The position numbers and the translations under genes are program-made. A stretch of 64,000 bases of DNA, taken from NCBI GenBank assembly GCA_032718565.1, contig JAVGVS010000239.1:248001-312000 (forward strand). The letters are read 5' to 3'. Shown here one piece after another: positions 36,301 to 46,680 of this stretch (position 1 is the stretch's first letter; each line of letters begins with the position of its first letter). Under the pieces are notes generated by a model. That model saw only the letters and a list, made by a program, of their open reading frames with translations, was not told where the DNA came from and did not search any database. This stretch comes from Distichodus sexfasciatus (lineage: Eukaryota > Chordata > Actinopteri > Characiformes > Distichodontidae).

Positions 36301-37668
36301 CAGCAACCAACACAGAAAATCAAGAGGGGTCAGAATGTGAAGTCACTGTAGTATCTGTGTGCGTGTGTCTGTGTGTGTGCAGAAACGAGAGAAAAAGAGA
36401 CAAGAGGAGGAGAAGAGAAAGGAGTGGGTGGAGCTTGAGAGGGAGAAAACACTCAGCAGACTGCGTTCCTTCAGAGAAGTAATTACCCATAGTCCTTTCT
36501 GCTTGGCCCTCCCCAAATGTTCATTACCACCCACTGTGTGCATGCCTGTGTGTATGTGTGTGCATATTTTTAACCTGCTCAGCTTCAGCTGTCCAAGCTT
36601 TTCACACTTGTTATAGTATAACACACCACATTTACAGTTTACCCACTGACTTTTTTTTGACACTTGTCATGTGAATTGGTGTCTTAGTACATACGTTCAG
36701 TTGCATGAAAAAAGTGGATTTTTAACAGTCCTTCCAAAAATAATATAGTACAACATTTTCCTGATGTTTTACTGAATTAGGATGAAATTAGTCTAAGCAT
36801 TATGATATGTGGGGTTTTTTATGTGTACAGAATCATTTGTGTCTATGTATTAGTATCTTTGTCTGTTCATACATGCAGAAAAAGATTGGTCAATATATCC
36901 TGAAGACGCCTCGCTCCAAGCCAGTCCTTCGTGAGTCTGCTAGAGATGACTTCTCCCAGCCAATGTCCATTATTAGTCTGGACCGGCCCCCAGATAGAGT
37001 TTCCCAGACTCCCACTGCCAAGCCCAAGGCAAGGAAGAAGAGAGATATCCCAGTGCAAATTTTGCTGCCCTCAGGAGCAGAAGCACCTGTGCCAGAAAAG
37101 ACAGTAGCCCTTGTGCCTCCACCACCTCCTCCTCCTCCACCTCCTCCTCCTCCTCCTCCACTTCCTCTTTTTCTTCCTTCACCCTCTCATGATCCAGTGT
37201 CTCAGCCACTTCCACTCAGTGTGAGAGAACCTGCTCCATTTCCAACCAAAAACACTCTGAAGCAGTGTGCAGGTGAGGCTCACCTCATGTCAGATGTACA
37301 CATTTGGATGATTAAACATAAATTAACAGATTATTAATTATGCTAATGATTTCTGCCTGTTGTTGGGTTCAGGATCAATGGACGAAGTTCTGGCCTCACT
37401 TCAGAGAGGGCAAGTTTGTCTCCGTAAGGTCACCACCAATGCCCCAGCTGTTTCCACAGAGAGTGGTAATGTCAGAGCAAACCTTTTGTCTGCCATCCGC
37501 AAGGGCGTGACCCTAAAGAAGGCCCCACCCCCAACAGGTCCCTGTCCCAGCCGTGACTCAGACTTGGAGCAAAGTATAAAAGCTGCCATGTTGAGAATGA
37601 AGAAGGTTTCAAATGAATCTGACGATGAAGACCGTGCCGAGCCACAGTCAGGAGAGTGGGACAACTAA
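21321..37668 (+). CDS. whamm: WHAMM, WASP-family Arp2/3 activator
   Basis: Exons: 21321-21896, 22386-22550, 22733-22883, 22977-23146, 23269-23425, 35612-35781, 36203-36289, 36383-36478, 36879-37272, 37373-37668. All phases join, giving 753 codons (human about 809). WHAMM binds Golgi/ER-intermediate membranes and microtubules and triggers Arp2/3 actin nucleation. The N-terminal WHAMM/JMY domain starts MDSLDDWVAIKTNIF (exon 1). A long coiled coil spans exons 2-8 (for example VDELELQYYEAQLELYDCKL). A proline run (about 15 Pro) starts near residue 604. WH2-1 is GSMDEVLASLQRGQVCLRKV (about 657-676), and WH2-2 contains LLSAIRKGVTLKK (about 688-705). A connector (IKAAMLRMKK) and an acidic end SGEWDN close the protein. 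The start ATG has A at -3. Intron 5 is 12.2 kb and consists largely of transposons; the other introns are short. JMY, the paralogue, is less likely because of the two WH2 motifs and the FSD2/HOMER2 neighbours. Confidence 0.93.
23426..24140. other. First part of whamm intron 5
   Basis: Nothing recognisable except a short (GGT)n run near 23665-23680. Confidence 0.5.
24140..25200 (-). mobile_element. Remnants of hAT-type non-autonomous elements
   Basis: The right part (25130-25200) has the sub-terminal style of a hAT element, rich in CGACG/GTCGA. Between 24250 and 24560, read in reverse, are blocks shared with the element at 9812-10921: ATTTACTTCTGTTTT, CTGTATTGTGAGTAGAA and CTACATTTCCCA. The left 100 bp (GGTACCCATCC and upstream) look like the end of another hAT-like repeat. 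No clean target duplication was found, so the limits are approximate. Confidence 0.55.
25200..26425 (+). mobile_element. Degenerate Rex1/CR1-like LINE fragment (copy A)
   Basis: Conceptual reading with frameshifts gives the end of an apurinic endonuclease (AVYIPPHADTD, ITCATE-like HVTCATE, CYTPFKQGY), then a linker and RT start (VPVPKNSKPYCLNDYRPVA), then a jump to a palm-domain-like segment (LTLWWQENVL). Many stops and an internal deletion are present. It ends abruptly where copy B begins. Confidence 0.75.
26425..28720 (+). mobile_element. Rex1/CR1-like LINE, reverse transcriptase and 3' end (copy B)
   Basis: It starts in the linker between endonuclease and RT (WSAQSEAKLQDVL) and continues to the natural 3' end, closing with GACAAATAAAGAATCTTGG. 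RT landmarks are RKAAGPNGISGHLLR, VPTCFKKSTIVPVPK, NDYRPVALTSV, LFIDYSSAFNTIV, TGAPQGC, an ADD palm motif with Val instead of the usual Phe/Tyr before it, and FKYLGIYI. At least two frameshifts (near 27350 and 27600) and stops make it inactive. The endonuclease is missing. Confidence 0.85.
28722..29180 (+). mobile_element. Older Rex1/CR1-like LINE 3' fragment (copy C)
   Basis: Diverged copy of the RT C-terminus. Landmarks include KTERLRRSLYPHTIRLIKQDM, which resembles KTERLRRSLYPQAIRFLNQDM of copy B, and a TFYPGAVE-like segment. It is broken by stops. Confidence 0.7.
29190..29345 (-). mobile_element. LINE RT fragment, reverse
   Basis: In reverse it reads AGPDNIPG followed by a TDQLAKVFVDIFNTLL-like segment, the start of a Rex1/CR1-like RT domain. 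It is short and truncated on both sides. Confidence 0.55.
29375..31480 (-). mobile_element. L2-like LINE with internal deletion joining ORF1 esterase to RT
   Basis: Read on the - strand from 31480. ORF1 starts MPPHATTSQDTQCCRNC with a coiled-coil-like LLQRIALLEARI, then an SGNH esterase block LLVGDSTIRREC. After a frameshift near 30840 the esterase continues (IVHVGKNDIN, VFISGPLP, NFIDNFNLF). Without a stop it then runs into RT motifs (LLLLDLSAAFDTVDLSILL, MPYGVPQGSIVGPVLFNLYM). After another frameshift near 30170 come HSYADATKIYLA, LNKDKTEIILFG, VKNLGVIMD and DYCNALLTG. The endonuclease and RT fingers are deleted. The 3' end is the repeated AAGGCAAGG tract near 29383-29400. ORF1 esterases are typical of the CR1/L2 group. 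Confidence 0.8.
31620..31835 (-). mobile_element. Endonuclease fragment of a Rex1-like LINE
   Basis: The - strand frame carries TGTWLNADM (cf. the TETWL motif of LINE endonucleases) and SGKNRAGGLRVYV (cf. GGGLCVYI). It adjoins the ORF1 of the L2-like remnant, with about 140 bp of GC-rich repeated sequence between (GCTAGCGGG(A/G)ACTTGGGC at about 31330 and 31505). Confidence 0.6.
33013..34566 (+). mobile_element. Nearly complete Tc1/mariner (DD34E) transposon
   Basis: It is flanked by TA dinucleotides (33011-33012 and 34567-34568), with inverted ends CAATCCCAAATCAGAAAAAG and its complement at 34540-34566. Length is about 1.55 kb. Few inactivating lesions suggest a young copy. It inserted at a TA inside an older Tc1-like element on the opposite strand. 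Confidence 0.92.
33345..34345 (+). pseudogene. Tc1-like transposase, frame broken once
   Basis: The N-terminal helix-turn-helix part is clear (KIGKDLDISPSTVHNIINRF), followed by the GRKP linker. The DDE triad is visible: first Asp in VLWSDES, second Asp in FQQDN, and Glu in SPIENVW with 34 residues between the last two. The frame ends at TAG 33978-33980 after GNLHFCST. It resumes in another frame at YIEILEHNML (from 33974) and runs to a normal end. The missing segment corresponds to roughly 8 family residues between HFC and the YIEILEHNM part, so a short deletion caused the frameshift. Confidence 0.9.
34900..35095 (+). repeat. tRNA-derived SINE copy
   Basis: The best-preserved head in the window: GGGGCAGTTGGTAGCGTAACG (A-box region) and CCCGTTTGAATCC (B-box region), then GTACTGTCCCCAAGAACTG and the GGGTCAAATGCAGAGGTCAC tail. 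It lies in whamm intron 5, 0.5 kb before exon 6. Confidence 0.8.
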
Positions 37669-38160
37669 AATTGGACACACACGCACACGTACACTTTTGG
37701 AATGAGCTAAATGCAGTTTGAATGTTGAGTGTATTTGTTTGAATGAAATCCTAGAGCCTTGGTTAGTAATAAGAGTTTTAACAAACATACTCATAATCAC
37801 GCATTACAGTAACATTCATATGATTGTTTATTAAATTATGAAATAAAACATGAAATAATTCATAGGTTTGGAAGGTTTAACTGCATTAAAAAAGAAATCT
37901 GTCGCATGCGCCCATACAATACTGCCACCGCCTGCAGATACACAGGCACTCACGTACATCTTAACACGTTTTGTGGAACTGGAGTAAGCTGCTTATCTTT
38001 TTTTTAAGATGCTTCATTTAAATATTAGGCTTTCTAAAGCGCTGTTTCCCAAAGCATACATCATTCACCTGTGTTTTAAAGCCTAATGAATACACACAGA
38101 TTTTAGTGCCTATCATACTTTTCCAAAGACTAACTCTAATTCCTCGGTCAGGTTTATTTA
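37669..38160. other. whamm 3' UTR and downstream DNA
   Basis: A polyadenylation signal AATAAA occurs near 37841. No other feature was seen. Confidence 0.5.
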
Positions 38161-38162
38161 AG

Positions 38163-38505
38163 GGCGGCATAGTGGTGCAGTTGTTAGCGCTGCTGCTTCA
38201 CAGCGAGAAGGTCCTAGCTTTGAGCCCGGGGTCGGCCGTGGGGGCTTTCTGTGTGGAGTTTGCATGCTCTAGCCGTGTTCATGTGGGTTTCCTCCGGGTG
38301 CTCCGGTTTCCTTCCACAGTCCAAAAACATGCGATATAGGTTAACTGGCGACTCTAAATTGGCCCCGCAAGATGTGAGTGTGAGTGTGTGTGCCCTGCAG
38401 TGTGTTGGTGCCTGTCCAGGGCTGGTCCCTGCCTTGCGCCCGTAAGTTCCCGGGATAGGCTCCGGTCCCCTCGTGACCCCAGTTGGGATTAAGTGGTTTG
38501 GATAG
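38163..38505 (+). repeat. Dispersed fish SINE-like repeat
   Basis: It begins GGCGGCATAGTGGTGCAG, followed by TTGAGCCCGGGGTCGG. The body TGTGTGGAGTTTGCATGCTC and GGGTTTCCTCCGGGTGCTCC is the very common fish repeat of this type, ending near GGGATAAGC-like GGGATTAAGTGGTTTGGATA. A reverse fragment of its tail lies at about 60655-60735. Confidence 0.8.
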
Positions 38506-38869
38506 AAGGTATTTAGACTTTCTATAAAGTCTAAATAGTGTTAATTAGTGGGAAAATAGTGTTAATTCACACTTAGCATTAATAGCAGAAAAGATGGTTA
38601 ACATTTCCTGCCATGTAGAACTCCACTACACCAACTAATTGTGGTTACACTACAGTGTATCTTTTGTTTTTTAACCACTAGAAACATTAACAAACACTCA
38701 TAGGTGACAAAGGAGGAAGGACAGATGCCACACAAACCCATGGTAAGTGTAATATAGTGTGATACTGATTAAAATTACATTTTAATCATCTATTTGTAAC
38801 CTACTGCTATAATTACAACCCTATTCTCTATCAAAAAAAATGTATGGGGCACCAGCCATAACATATATG

Positions 38870-40895
38870 CCTCCAGACCTTCCTCTCACTTTTCCATTTG
38901 GCAGTTCTCCTGTTGGCAGTTAGTCAATCTCCCATTCCTTATTCCCCCCCACGCATGAACAAGACCCCAAGACACTCTAACTCCTCCACTTGACAGTAAC
39001 TTATCTCCAACCTGGAGAGGGCAAGCCACCCTTTTCTGGTTGAGAACCATTTTCTCAGACCTTTTTCTCCTCCCCCAACTGGGAGGAGACCTCGGTTCCA
39101 ACCCAGGACACACTGGAAGGATTACATCTCTAAGATTCTTATCTCAGCCACTTCACACCCGGCTGCCAGCTGTTGCAGGGCATGCTGGATATAGCAGCTT
39201 GATGAGGCCAAAAGGACCACTTCATCTGCAAAGAGCAACGACATGATCCTGAGGCCCCTGAACCTGAACCCTTCCACTCCTTGACTTGAACAAAATTGGT
39301 GACAGGGCAACCCTGGCAGAGTCCACTGTCCACAAAGAACAAATCTGATGGATAAAGGCAAACTCATGAACCATCAAGTATCCTTGAGAGGATTAAAACT
39401 TAGTGCAGGGTTCCATGACTAAAATAAAAACCTTATTGTTCCTCCTGAATCTGAGGTTCAATCAGCGGCTGAATCCTCTTTGGCTGCACTGTGACATAAA
39501 CCTTCCCATAGATGCTGAGTGTGATCCTCCTAAGGTTGGAACTCACTTCCCCTTTCTTAAACACAGGAAATACCACCCCATTTGCTAAACCCCAGGTACT
39601 GCCCCCTGCTTTCACTCAGCGTTTAGGTCGGTTATATGTAAAGTGCTTTGTGACAATGACTGTTGTTAAGAGCGCTATATAAATACATTTGAATTTGAAA
39701 ATGGCATGTCAACAGCATCCAGATCCTTTAGATAAATACGTATTTAAGTATTTTGACTACTTAAGCAACTTCTGATTTACCCCCTCCTGAGTTCTCAGGC
39801 TCTGTCTCCTCAACTAAAAGCAGGAGGTCTTCTAAGTACTCCTCCACCTCCTGACTATAGCCCCAAATGAGGTCAACAGTACTCCATCCCCACTATAAAC
39901 AGCCTGAGCAAAGCACTACACTTCATGGCCTCACCAACTCCTCCCACATCCAAGATTTTGTCTGTGCTACTGCATTCTGCTTAGCCTGTCAGTACATGTC
40001 AGAGGCCTGCTAGCCAACTTGAGAGGCCTCCTTCTATGACTTGACTGCTCCACTAACCACTAGTTTAAACCGCCAGCTCTGTATAGCCACCACAACAGAA
40101 TATGGCATTTGGGTATACCAGGTCTATACCAGGTATGTTTCCCTAGCATTTGATCCAGCTTATTACCATGTGGTGATTGGTTGAGAGCTTAGCTATAGTC
40201 TTCACCAAGATATATGACTGATGATCTGATGATACGACAAAATTGATCATCAGTCTATAGGCCTATGGTGCTGTGGCACCCAGTGTACTTTTACAATTCA
40301 ATTTACTTTTATTTATATAGCGCTCTTACCAACAGTTATCGTCACAAAGCGCTTTATATATAACCGGCACAAACCCTCAACAAACAAGCCTGAGGCGAAA
40401 GTGGCAGGGAAAAACTCCCTCTAGTAGGACGAAACCTTGAGAGGAACCAAGGCTCTGAATGGCACCCCATCCACCTCTGGGCGACTGGGTGCATGAACAT
40501 TTAAAACTTATGCTTGAAGAGGTTGTTCATTACTGACAAACCATGATTAGCACAGAAGTCTAATAACAAAACACCTTTCAGGTTACCCGTCACACCATTC
40601 TTTTACTGTTTTACCAGTTTTACTGACATTGCCCATGTGGGTTTTGAAGTCCCCCAGCAGACCTTCCAGATTGACTTCCACCATTGCATCCAAGGTCTCC
40701 AAGAATGCCAGATACTCTACTGTAGATCGTATAACTGGTTGGTGCCCTACTACATCTAGATGCTATCACTCTATGCCACACACTAGATCAGGCTTCATTC
40801 CCACCAGAGAGGTTAAGTCCCATGTCTCTAAAGCCAGTTTTAACAGCCAGGGCTCATACACCATGACACCTGCTGCAAAAAATCACATTTATGAC
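38870..40895 (-). mobile_element. Degenerate non-LTR retrotransposon (endonuclease and RT)
   Basis: Read on the - strand: LLGDFKTHMGN near 40665-40630 is the endonuclease GDFN motif (Asn replaced by Lys). Then at 39615-39430 come TWGLANGVVFPVFKKGE and PLIEPQIQEEQ. At 39245-39170, LLFADEVVLLASSS is the RT catalytic motif, with Glu for the second Asp. QKRVACPLQVG is at about 39030. The family is the abundant fish LINE with LLFADDVVLLASS; I do not assign a name. It is heavily decayed and carries an L2 3' end insertion. Confidence 0.7.
40293..40530 (-). repeat. L2-like LINE 3' end, truncated
   Basis: It contains the conserved L2 tail: ATTTATATAGCGCTCTTA...GTCACAAAGCGC and GGGAAAAACTCCCTCTAGTA..GAAACCTTGAGAGGAACC, in reverse orientation (3' end to the left). 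It sits within the older LINE at 38870-40895 and is the same family as 40958-44150. Confidence 0.8.
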
Positions 40896-40957
40896 CAGAG
40901 GTGAACAGAAACAAAGTACATTTACTTAAGGACTGTACTTAAGTACAGTTTTTGAGT

Positions 40958-43900
40958 ATTCAATTCAATTCAAATGTATTTATATAGTGCTCTTAACAAC
41001 AGTCATTGTCACAAAGCATTATGCATATAACCGGCCTAAACCCCCCAACAAGCAAGCCTGAGGCGACAGTGGCAAGGAAAAACTCCCTCTAGTAGGAAGA
41101 AACCTTGAGAGGAACCAAGAGCCGGAGAGGGACCCCATCCTCCTCTGGGCGACAGGGCGCACGAACATTTAATGTACAACAAGCAATAGATCAAGATGAG
41201 TTGTTAGTTATTTAAAGAAGCAAAGATACAAAAATAGTCCAAGGGATATTTCGAATCCCGGGTTGTTGCTGGGCCACTTGCAGGACCGCCTCAGCAACAT
41301 TAAGCTGAAATTAGTTCAGTATTGTGCTTCTAAGTCAGTAGACGTCCATAGGATCCAATCCCAGTTGGTTTCATGATGATGTCTCCATGGAGTCCTGGTG
41401 CGGGTTCAGTCGGTCAGGATCAGCTTGGGAGGGTTGACAAGGTCAAGCGTCAGCTCAGGACATCTCCAGGGAATCCTGGTGAGTTCAGTTGGTCAGCGTC
41501 AGCTTGGTAGGGTTGAGATGGTCAGCGTCAGCTCGGGCCAACTCCATAGAGTCCCGGTGAGGGTCCGGTCAGCCAAGCATCATCTCGGGATCAGCTCAGG
41601 AACAGCTCGAAAAAAGAAGAAGAGAGAGAAGAGAGTTAAGTGCCCTAACCTAACCTCCGGCAATGCTAGAGTAACTATGGCAGCCTAGCTAAGAAGGGAG
41701 AGCTGGAAGGTAACACAGACGTGAGGGCTTCCAGGGGTCTCGGCATCACACCAAACCACTGTCTGCAAACTTGAGCGATCAGCAGAGTGGTAGGATGACA
41801 GCACCAATCCCCCCTTTCACCTTTAATCTCAAATGACCATGAACCCCCAGATCTCGCCTTTAACTAAGAAAAAGGGACTTTAATATCCAAAAGACTGACT
41901 AAACAGGTAAGTCTTAAGCCTTGACAAATAACATAACCTGAACATATCGATGTTCAGGTCAAGAAGGCAAAGCAGCGTCTGTACCACCTTCGGAAGCTGA
42001 GGAAGTTTCGGGTTTCCCCTGCTGTTCTGAAAGCTTTCTACTCTGGTGCTGTGGAGAGCATCATTACTCAGAACATTCTGTCCTGGTACGGGAACAGCTG
42101 TGTTCAGGACCAGAAAGCCCTCCAGAGAGTGATCCAGGCAGCGGAGCGCTGCTGCACGTCAGCTCTCCCTTCCCTGCAGGACATTTACTCCAAGAGATGT
42201 AGGACCAGGGCAATCAGGATGATAAAAGACTCATCTCACCCAGGAAACAGACTTTTTCATCTTCTGCAATCAGGCAGAAGGTTTCGCACCATCATGGCCA
42301 AAACAGAGAGACCCAGGAGGAGTTTCTATCCTCAGGCCATCCGTTTTCTAAACAAGGACATGCCTTTCTAAGTCTCAGTTCTGGTATTACTGCTGCTAAT
42401 ACATACCTCATATTGCTGCTAATACATACCTCATATTGCTGCTAATACCTCATATTATTTATGATAACTTTTTTTAACTGACTGTTATATAAACCTCAAC
42501 TGTGATAATCATTTATACTGGCTGCCACATTTCACTGTCCAATATCACATGCTCTACTCTGTCTGCTACGTATAATGCTGCAGTTGCACTTGGCACTTTA
42601 AAAATCATTTCATTGCACCGGTTCTGTCTTAGCATATCATGCAACTCATGCTACATGCACATGTGACTTTATGTTCCTTATTGTATTATATAGACTTTTA
42701 TTTTTTCGTCCTGTTACCCCAACCTCCTTATTTAAGTTAGTCTTTATGTTTGTACGTTTGTATTGTGTCTCTTGTTTTTCCCTTGTCTATTGCACAGTAA
42801 AAGTGCGGATCAGGATACATTTCACTGCATATTGTACCTGTATAACTTGCACGTGACAAATAAAGAATCTTGAATTTTGAATCTTGAATCTTGACTTAAA
42901 AGCAGAGATTGTTTTTGAGCTCCGAACACTACTAGGAAGTTTATTCCACAATTGTGGCGCTTTATGAGCAAATACTCTTCCCCCCACAGTAACGTTCTTT
43001 ATTCTAGGTATTACTAACAGACCTGCGTCTTGCGATCGAAGCGTACGCGTTGGATTGTAATTGCAAATGAGGTTACTCACATACTGCGGTGCAAGACCAT
43101 TTAGAGCTTTATAGGTCAAGAGGAGTATTTTATAGTTGACACGAAATTTAACTGGCAGCCAGTGGACTGAGGATAGAATTGGGGTGATATGATCATATTG
43201 TTTAGTTTTAGTGAGGACTCTGGCTGCTGCATTCTGGACTAGCTGGAGTTTATTTAACAACCTATTTGGACAACCGGAGAATAAGACATTACAGTAATCC
43301 AGCCTGGAGGTAATAAATGCATGAACCAGTTTCTCCTTCATCTTGAAAGGACAGCACGTTTTTTAGCTTGGCAATATTACGGAGTTGAAAGAACGCAGTG
43401 CAACTAATGTTAGAAGCATGTACATCAAATGAAAGATTGGAGTCTAAAGTAACACCAAGGTTTTTTAATAACAGTACTTGGTACAATGGATAATCCATCA
43501 AGACTGACCGTGATGTCAGATAGCTGACTTCTGGTGGCGTTAGTGCCAGTAAGAAGGACTTCAGTCTTGTCCAGATTTAGCTGGAGGAAGTTGTCCGACA
43601 TCCACTTTTTTATGTCAATTAAGCATTCTTCCAGTTTCTGAAGTTGCTGTCTGTTTTCTGGTTTAGTCGATATATATATATAACTGTGTATCGTCCGCAA
43701 AACAATGAAAACTAATTCCATGCTTAAGAATGACTGAGCCTAAAGATAGCATGTACAGTGAAAACAGCAAGGGACCTAAAACTGATCCTTGTGGTACTCC
43801 ATATTTCACCCTGACGTGCTCTGAGGAATCACCATTTATATTCACATACTGATAGCGGTCTGAAAGGTAGGATCTGAACCAAGCGAGGGCCACTCCCATG

Positions 43901-44150
43901 ATACCAACAGCGTGTTCGAGTCTATCTAGCAGAAGGGCATGATCAACAGTATCAGAAAATCTGGAATCTGGTTTTCCTGCAAGAACGAGGTTAATTGACT
44001 GGCAACAACTTTTACTATTATTTTGGAGATAAATGGGAGGTTAGATATTGGTCTATAGTTTAACATTACCAGGGGATCCAAATTAGGCTTCTTCAGCAAA
44101 GGTTTAATCACTGCTAATCTGTACTGCACTGCTAATCTGTACTGAATCAC
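40958..44150 (-). mobile_element. L2-like LINE, 5' truncated, in the hAT element
   Basis: The 3' end lies at the left (ATTCAATTCAAATGTATTTATATAG near 40960). In reverse from 44150: PLLKKPNLDPLVMLNYRPIS, then FRSYLSDRYQYVNI, YGVPQGSVLGPLLFSLYM, FHCFADDTQLYI (intact FADD), LNLDKTEVLLTG, KNLGVTLDSNLSF, DYCNVLFSG and SVHWLPV. The frame is broken several times. It is interrupted at about 41938-42895 by a Rex1/CR1-like LINE. The hAT sequence resumes on both sides with an AGTAT overlap. Confidence 0.85.
41938..42895 (+). mobile_element. Rex1/CR1-like LINE 3' end inserted in the L2
   Basis: Same family as copy B at 26425-28720. The open frame 42051-42371 ends the RT C-terminus (AVESIITQNILSWYGNSC, KTERPRRSFYPQAIRFLN). 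The 3' end is GACAAATAAAGAATC followed by short TTGAATC repeats. It is 5' truncated at the point equivalent to about 27912 in copy B. It is better preserved than copies A and C. Confidence 0.85.
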
Positions 44151-44474
44151 TGCTGAAGTATCTGTACTTGAAAACCTATGACTTTCACTTCACTACATTT
44201 GAAAGACAAATACCATACTTTTTACTTCACTAAATTTCTATCAAGGTTCTTGTTACTCATTAATTTCAAATCTTTGGATAAAGTGGATGTTATTCCCCCT
44301 TTTGGTTTATTCACAGGTGACAGCCTATCCATAATCAGTAGGGTTATGTCACGCCTGTAGACTGTAACTATAAAACCAAGTTCAGACAGTTCTGCCATTT
44401 TTTCCCCCTGCGTAAAGAAAACATTGTTGCTGTTGGAAAGTCATGAAGCTAGAGGTGTAGAGTTGGGTTTTAAG

Positions 44475-45317
44475 CAGAGGTGGACAGTAACTAACTAAAT
44501 TTACTTGAGTACTGTACTTAAGTACAGTTTTTAAGTATCTGTACTACACTTGAGTATTATTTTATTTGGAAACTTAGGACTTCCACTTCACTACATTTTA
44601 AAGACAAATACTGTACTTTTTACTTCACTACATTTCTATCAAGGTTCTTGTTACTCATTACTTTCAAGTCTCTGGATAAAGTGGATGTTATTCCCCTTTT
44701 TCTAAAACGTGATTGGTGTTTGGCAGTCTGTCAGTAATCAGTAGACTGGAACTATAAAACCAAGTTCAGACAGTTCTGCTGTTTGTTTAAAACATTGTTG
44801 CTCTTGGTGTGTCATGAAGCTAGAGGAGTAGAGCTGGGTTTTAAGCAGGTTGGAATGTCGATTTTATGTTCTGAGCTGCATTTACAGCTACTGCACTGTC
44901 CTCCTGGTTAGCATACACATATATGTGTGAACACACTGCCAGAGCTGTGTCAGAACACTACCATGCTATTTTGTGGGGGTGTGTAGTCTTACAATTAATT
45001 AATGAAATAATCTAATGAGTGGTTTTCTATGTTAGTTGGAGTTGTGTCTCATTCTGTAACATTCTACCAATTCCTTATTCTACAACTCCTACATGCTAGT
45101 TAACATTAGGTATTGTAAGTGTTGTGGCAATAATGCAACAATGCGGTGAAAGATGATGTACTTTTAATACTTAAGTATTTTTTGAAACAAGTACTTCAGC
45201 ACTTTAACTTAAGTAAAAATTTGGCTGTATGACTTTCACTTGTATTGGAGTAACATTTGACTAATGGTATCTGTACTTTCACTTAAGTAATGAAGTTATC
45301 TACTTTGCCCACCTCTG
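44475..45317. mobile_element. Complete non-autonomous hAT copy inside a related copy
   Basis: 843 bp beginning CAGAGGTGGACAGTAAC and ending TTTGCCCACCTCTG. It has an exact 8-bp target duplication, GTTTTAAG, at 44467-44474 and 45318-45325. The inside is rich in ACTTAAGTA/TACTTGAG blocks. It inserted into the family member that surrounds it, which explains why 44850-45320 looks duplicated at 45326-45794. Confidence 0.92.
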
Positions 45318-46618
45318 GTTTTAAGCAGGTTGGAATGTTAATTTTATTTTCTGAGCAGGTTGCATTTAAAGCCATTGCACTGTCCTGCTAATTAACATAC
45401 ACATATATGTGTGCACACACTGCCAGAGCTGCGTCAGAACACTGCTATGCTGTTTTGTGGGGGTGTGTAGTCTTACAATTAATTAGAAAAATGACAAATA
45501 ACTGGTTTTCTTTGTCAGTTTGGGTTGTGTCTCATTCTGTAACATTCTACCAATTCTTTATTCTACAGGTTCTACAAGCTAGTCATAGGCAATAGGTATT
45601 GTAAGTGTTGTGGTGATAATGCAACAATGCGGTGAAATATACTTTTAATACTTTATTATTTTTTAAAACACAGACTTTAACTTAAGTAAAAATTTGACTG
45701 TGTGACTTTCACTTGAATAGCTAGAACATTTGACTAGTGGTATCTGTAGTTTTACTTAAGTAATGAAGTTAGCTACGCAACAGGCCCACCTCTGTTTCTG
45801 GCTAATACTGCAAGTGGTGGGCCTAAGTTCCAGTGAGTCATACATTTACACACACTCATATTAGAAAGTATTGCTTTTAAGTAAACTTGGACGAACATAT
45901 GAACTTTCTAAAAGCTCCTCACAGTAAGTTGATGATATTTTGACCTACTCCCTCAGGACAGAATTATTGTAAGAGTCAAGTAAATTGGCCAGGGTCTCCA
46001 GTCCCTCCTGCTGCAGTGCACCAACAGAAAATGATGCTGTTCTCGGGCCTTAAGACTCTGTAAACATCTTTTGTAGCACTTGTAAGGAATGAAGCACCAA
46101 GCTAATAATGAGGTAGGAATATACTACATATGCTGATTGTGTGTGTGGGAGGGGTGCCTAAAACAGACAACATTCTTAACCTCATTTTCTGCAAAGGTGG
46201 AATCCCGACCACTGTTACTATGGAAACAGGCAGTGTACAATGTGGTAGCCTACAATGAAATTTATAAAACTATCCTAGTGTTGTAATCTTAAACCACACA
46301 CAGTACTTACTGTTGTTGCTATAAGAACATCTGATTGTGACTGGAATGAGACTATCTGAAAGCAAATCTTTTTGCAGTTTTGTTTTTCAAATAAAAGCTA
46401 AAACGTTTTTAATTTTTATTTTCTCAAAAATGTCTGCATAATGCCAGGCACATCTCAGGTTTCCTATATTTTTCACACACACACAGATCTTAAATCTTTG
46501 TAGGATACTTCCTTCGACCTGAATATTGTGCCAATTTTAAACTTACCATCAGGAACCAAAAACAAGTAGTTTCAACGTTAAATATATATCTTAAAAAATA
46601 ATAATAATAATTAAAATA

Positions 46619-46621
<3 letters not shown>

Positions 46622-46676
<55 letters not shown>

Positions 46677-46680
46677 ATTT
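46622..46680. repeat. (AT)n palindrome
   Basis: AAATTATATAT...ATATAATTT is almost entirely AT dinucleotides with one phase break in the middle. It is self-complementary, so it can form a cruciform. Confidence 0.9.

Larger units (their letters stand above)
40896..45794. mobile_element. hAT element interrupted by an L2 and by a copy of its own family
   Basis: It begins CAGAGGTGAACAG (40896) and ends GGCCCACCTCTG (45794). Flanks TTTATGAC (40888-40895) and TTTCTGGC (45795-45802) match at 6 of 8 positions, as expected for a hAT duplication. Its own sequence is 40896-40957, 44152-44474 and 45318-45794; the rest is inserted DNA. It is non-autonomous; no transposase was seen. Confidence 0.8.

Noticed and set aside
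36973..37215. Long - strand frame rich in Glu opposite the whamm proline exon
   Set aside because: Mirror image of the CCT/CCA proline codons; no independent splice or start context.
44846..45794. Apparent tandem duplication of about 470 bp
   Set aside because: Fully explained by a hAT element inserted into a member of its own family; the exact GTTTTAAG duplication marks the insertion.
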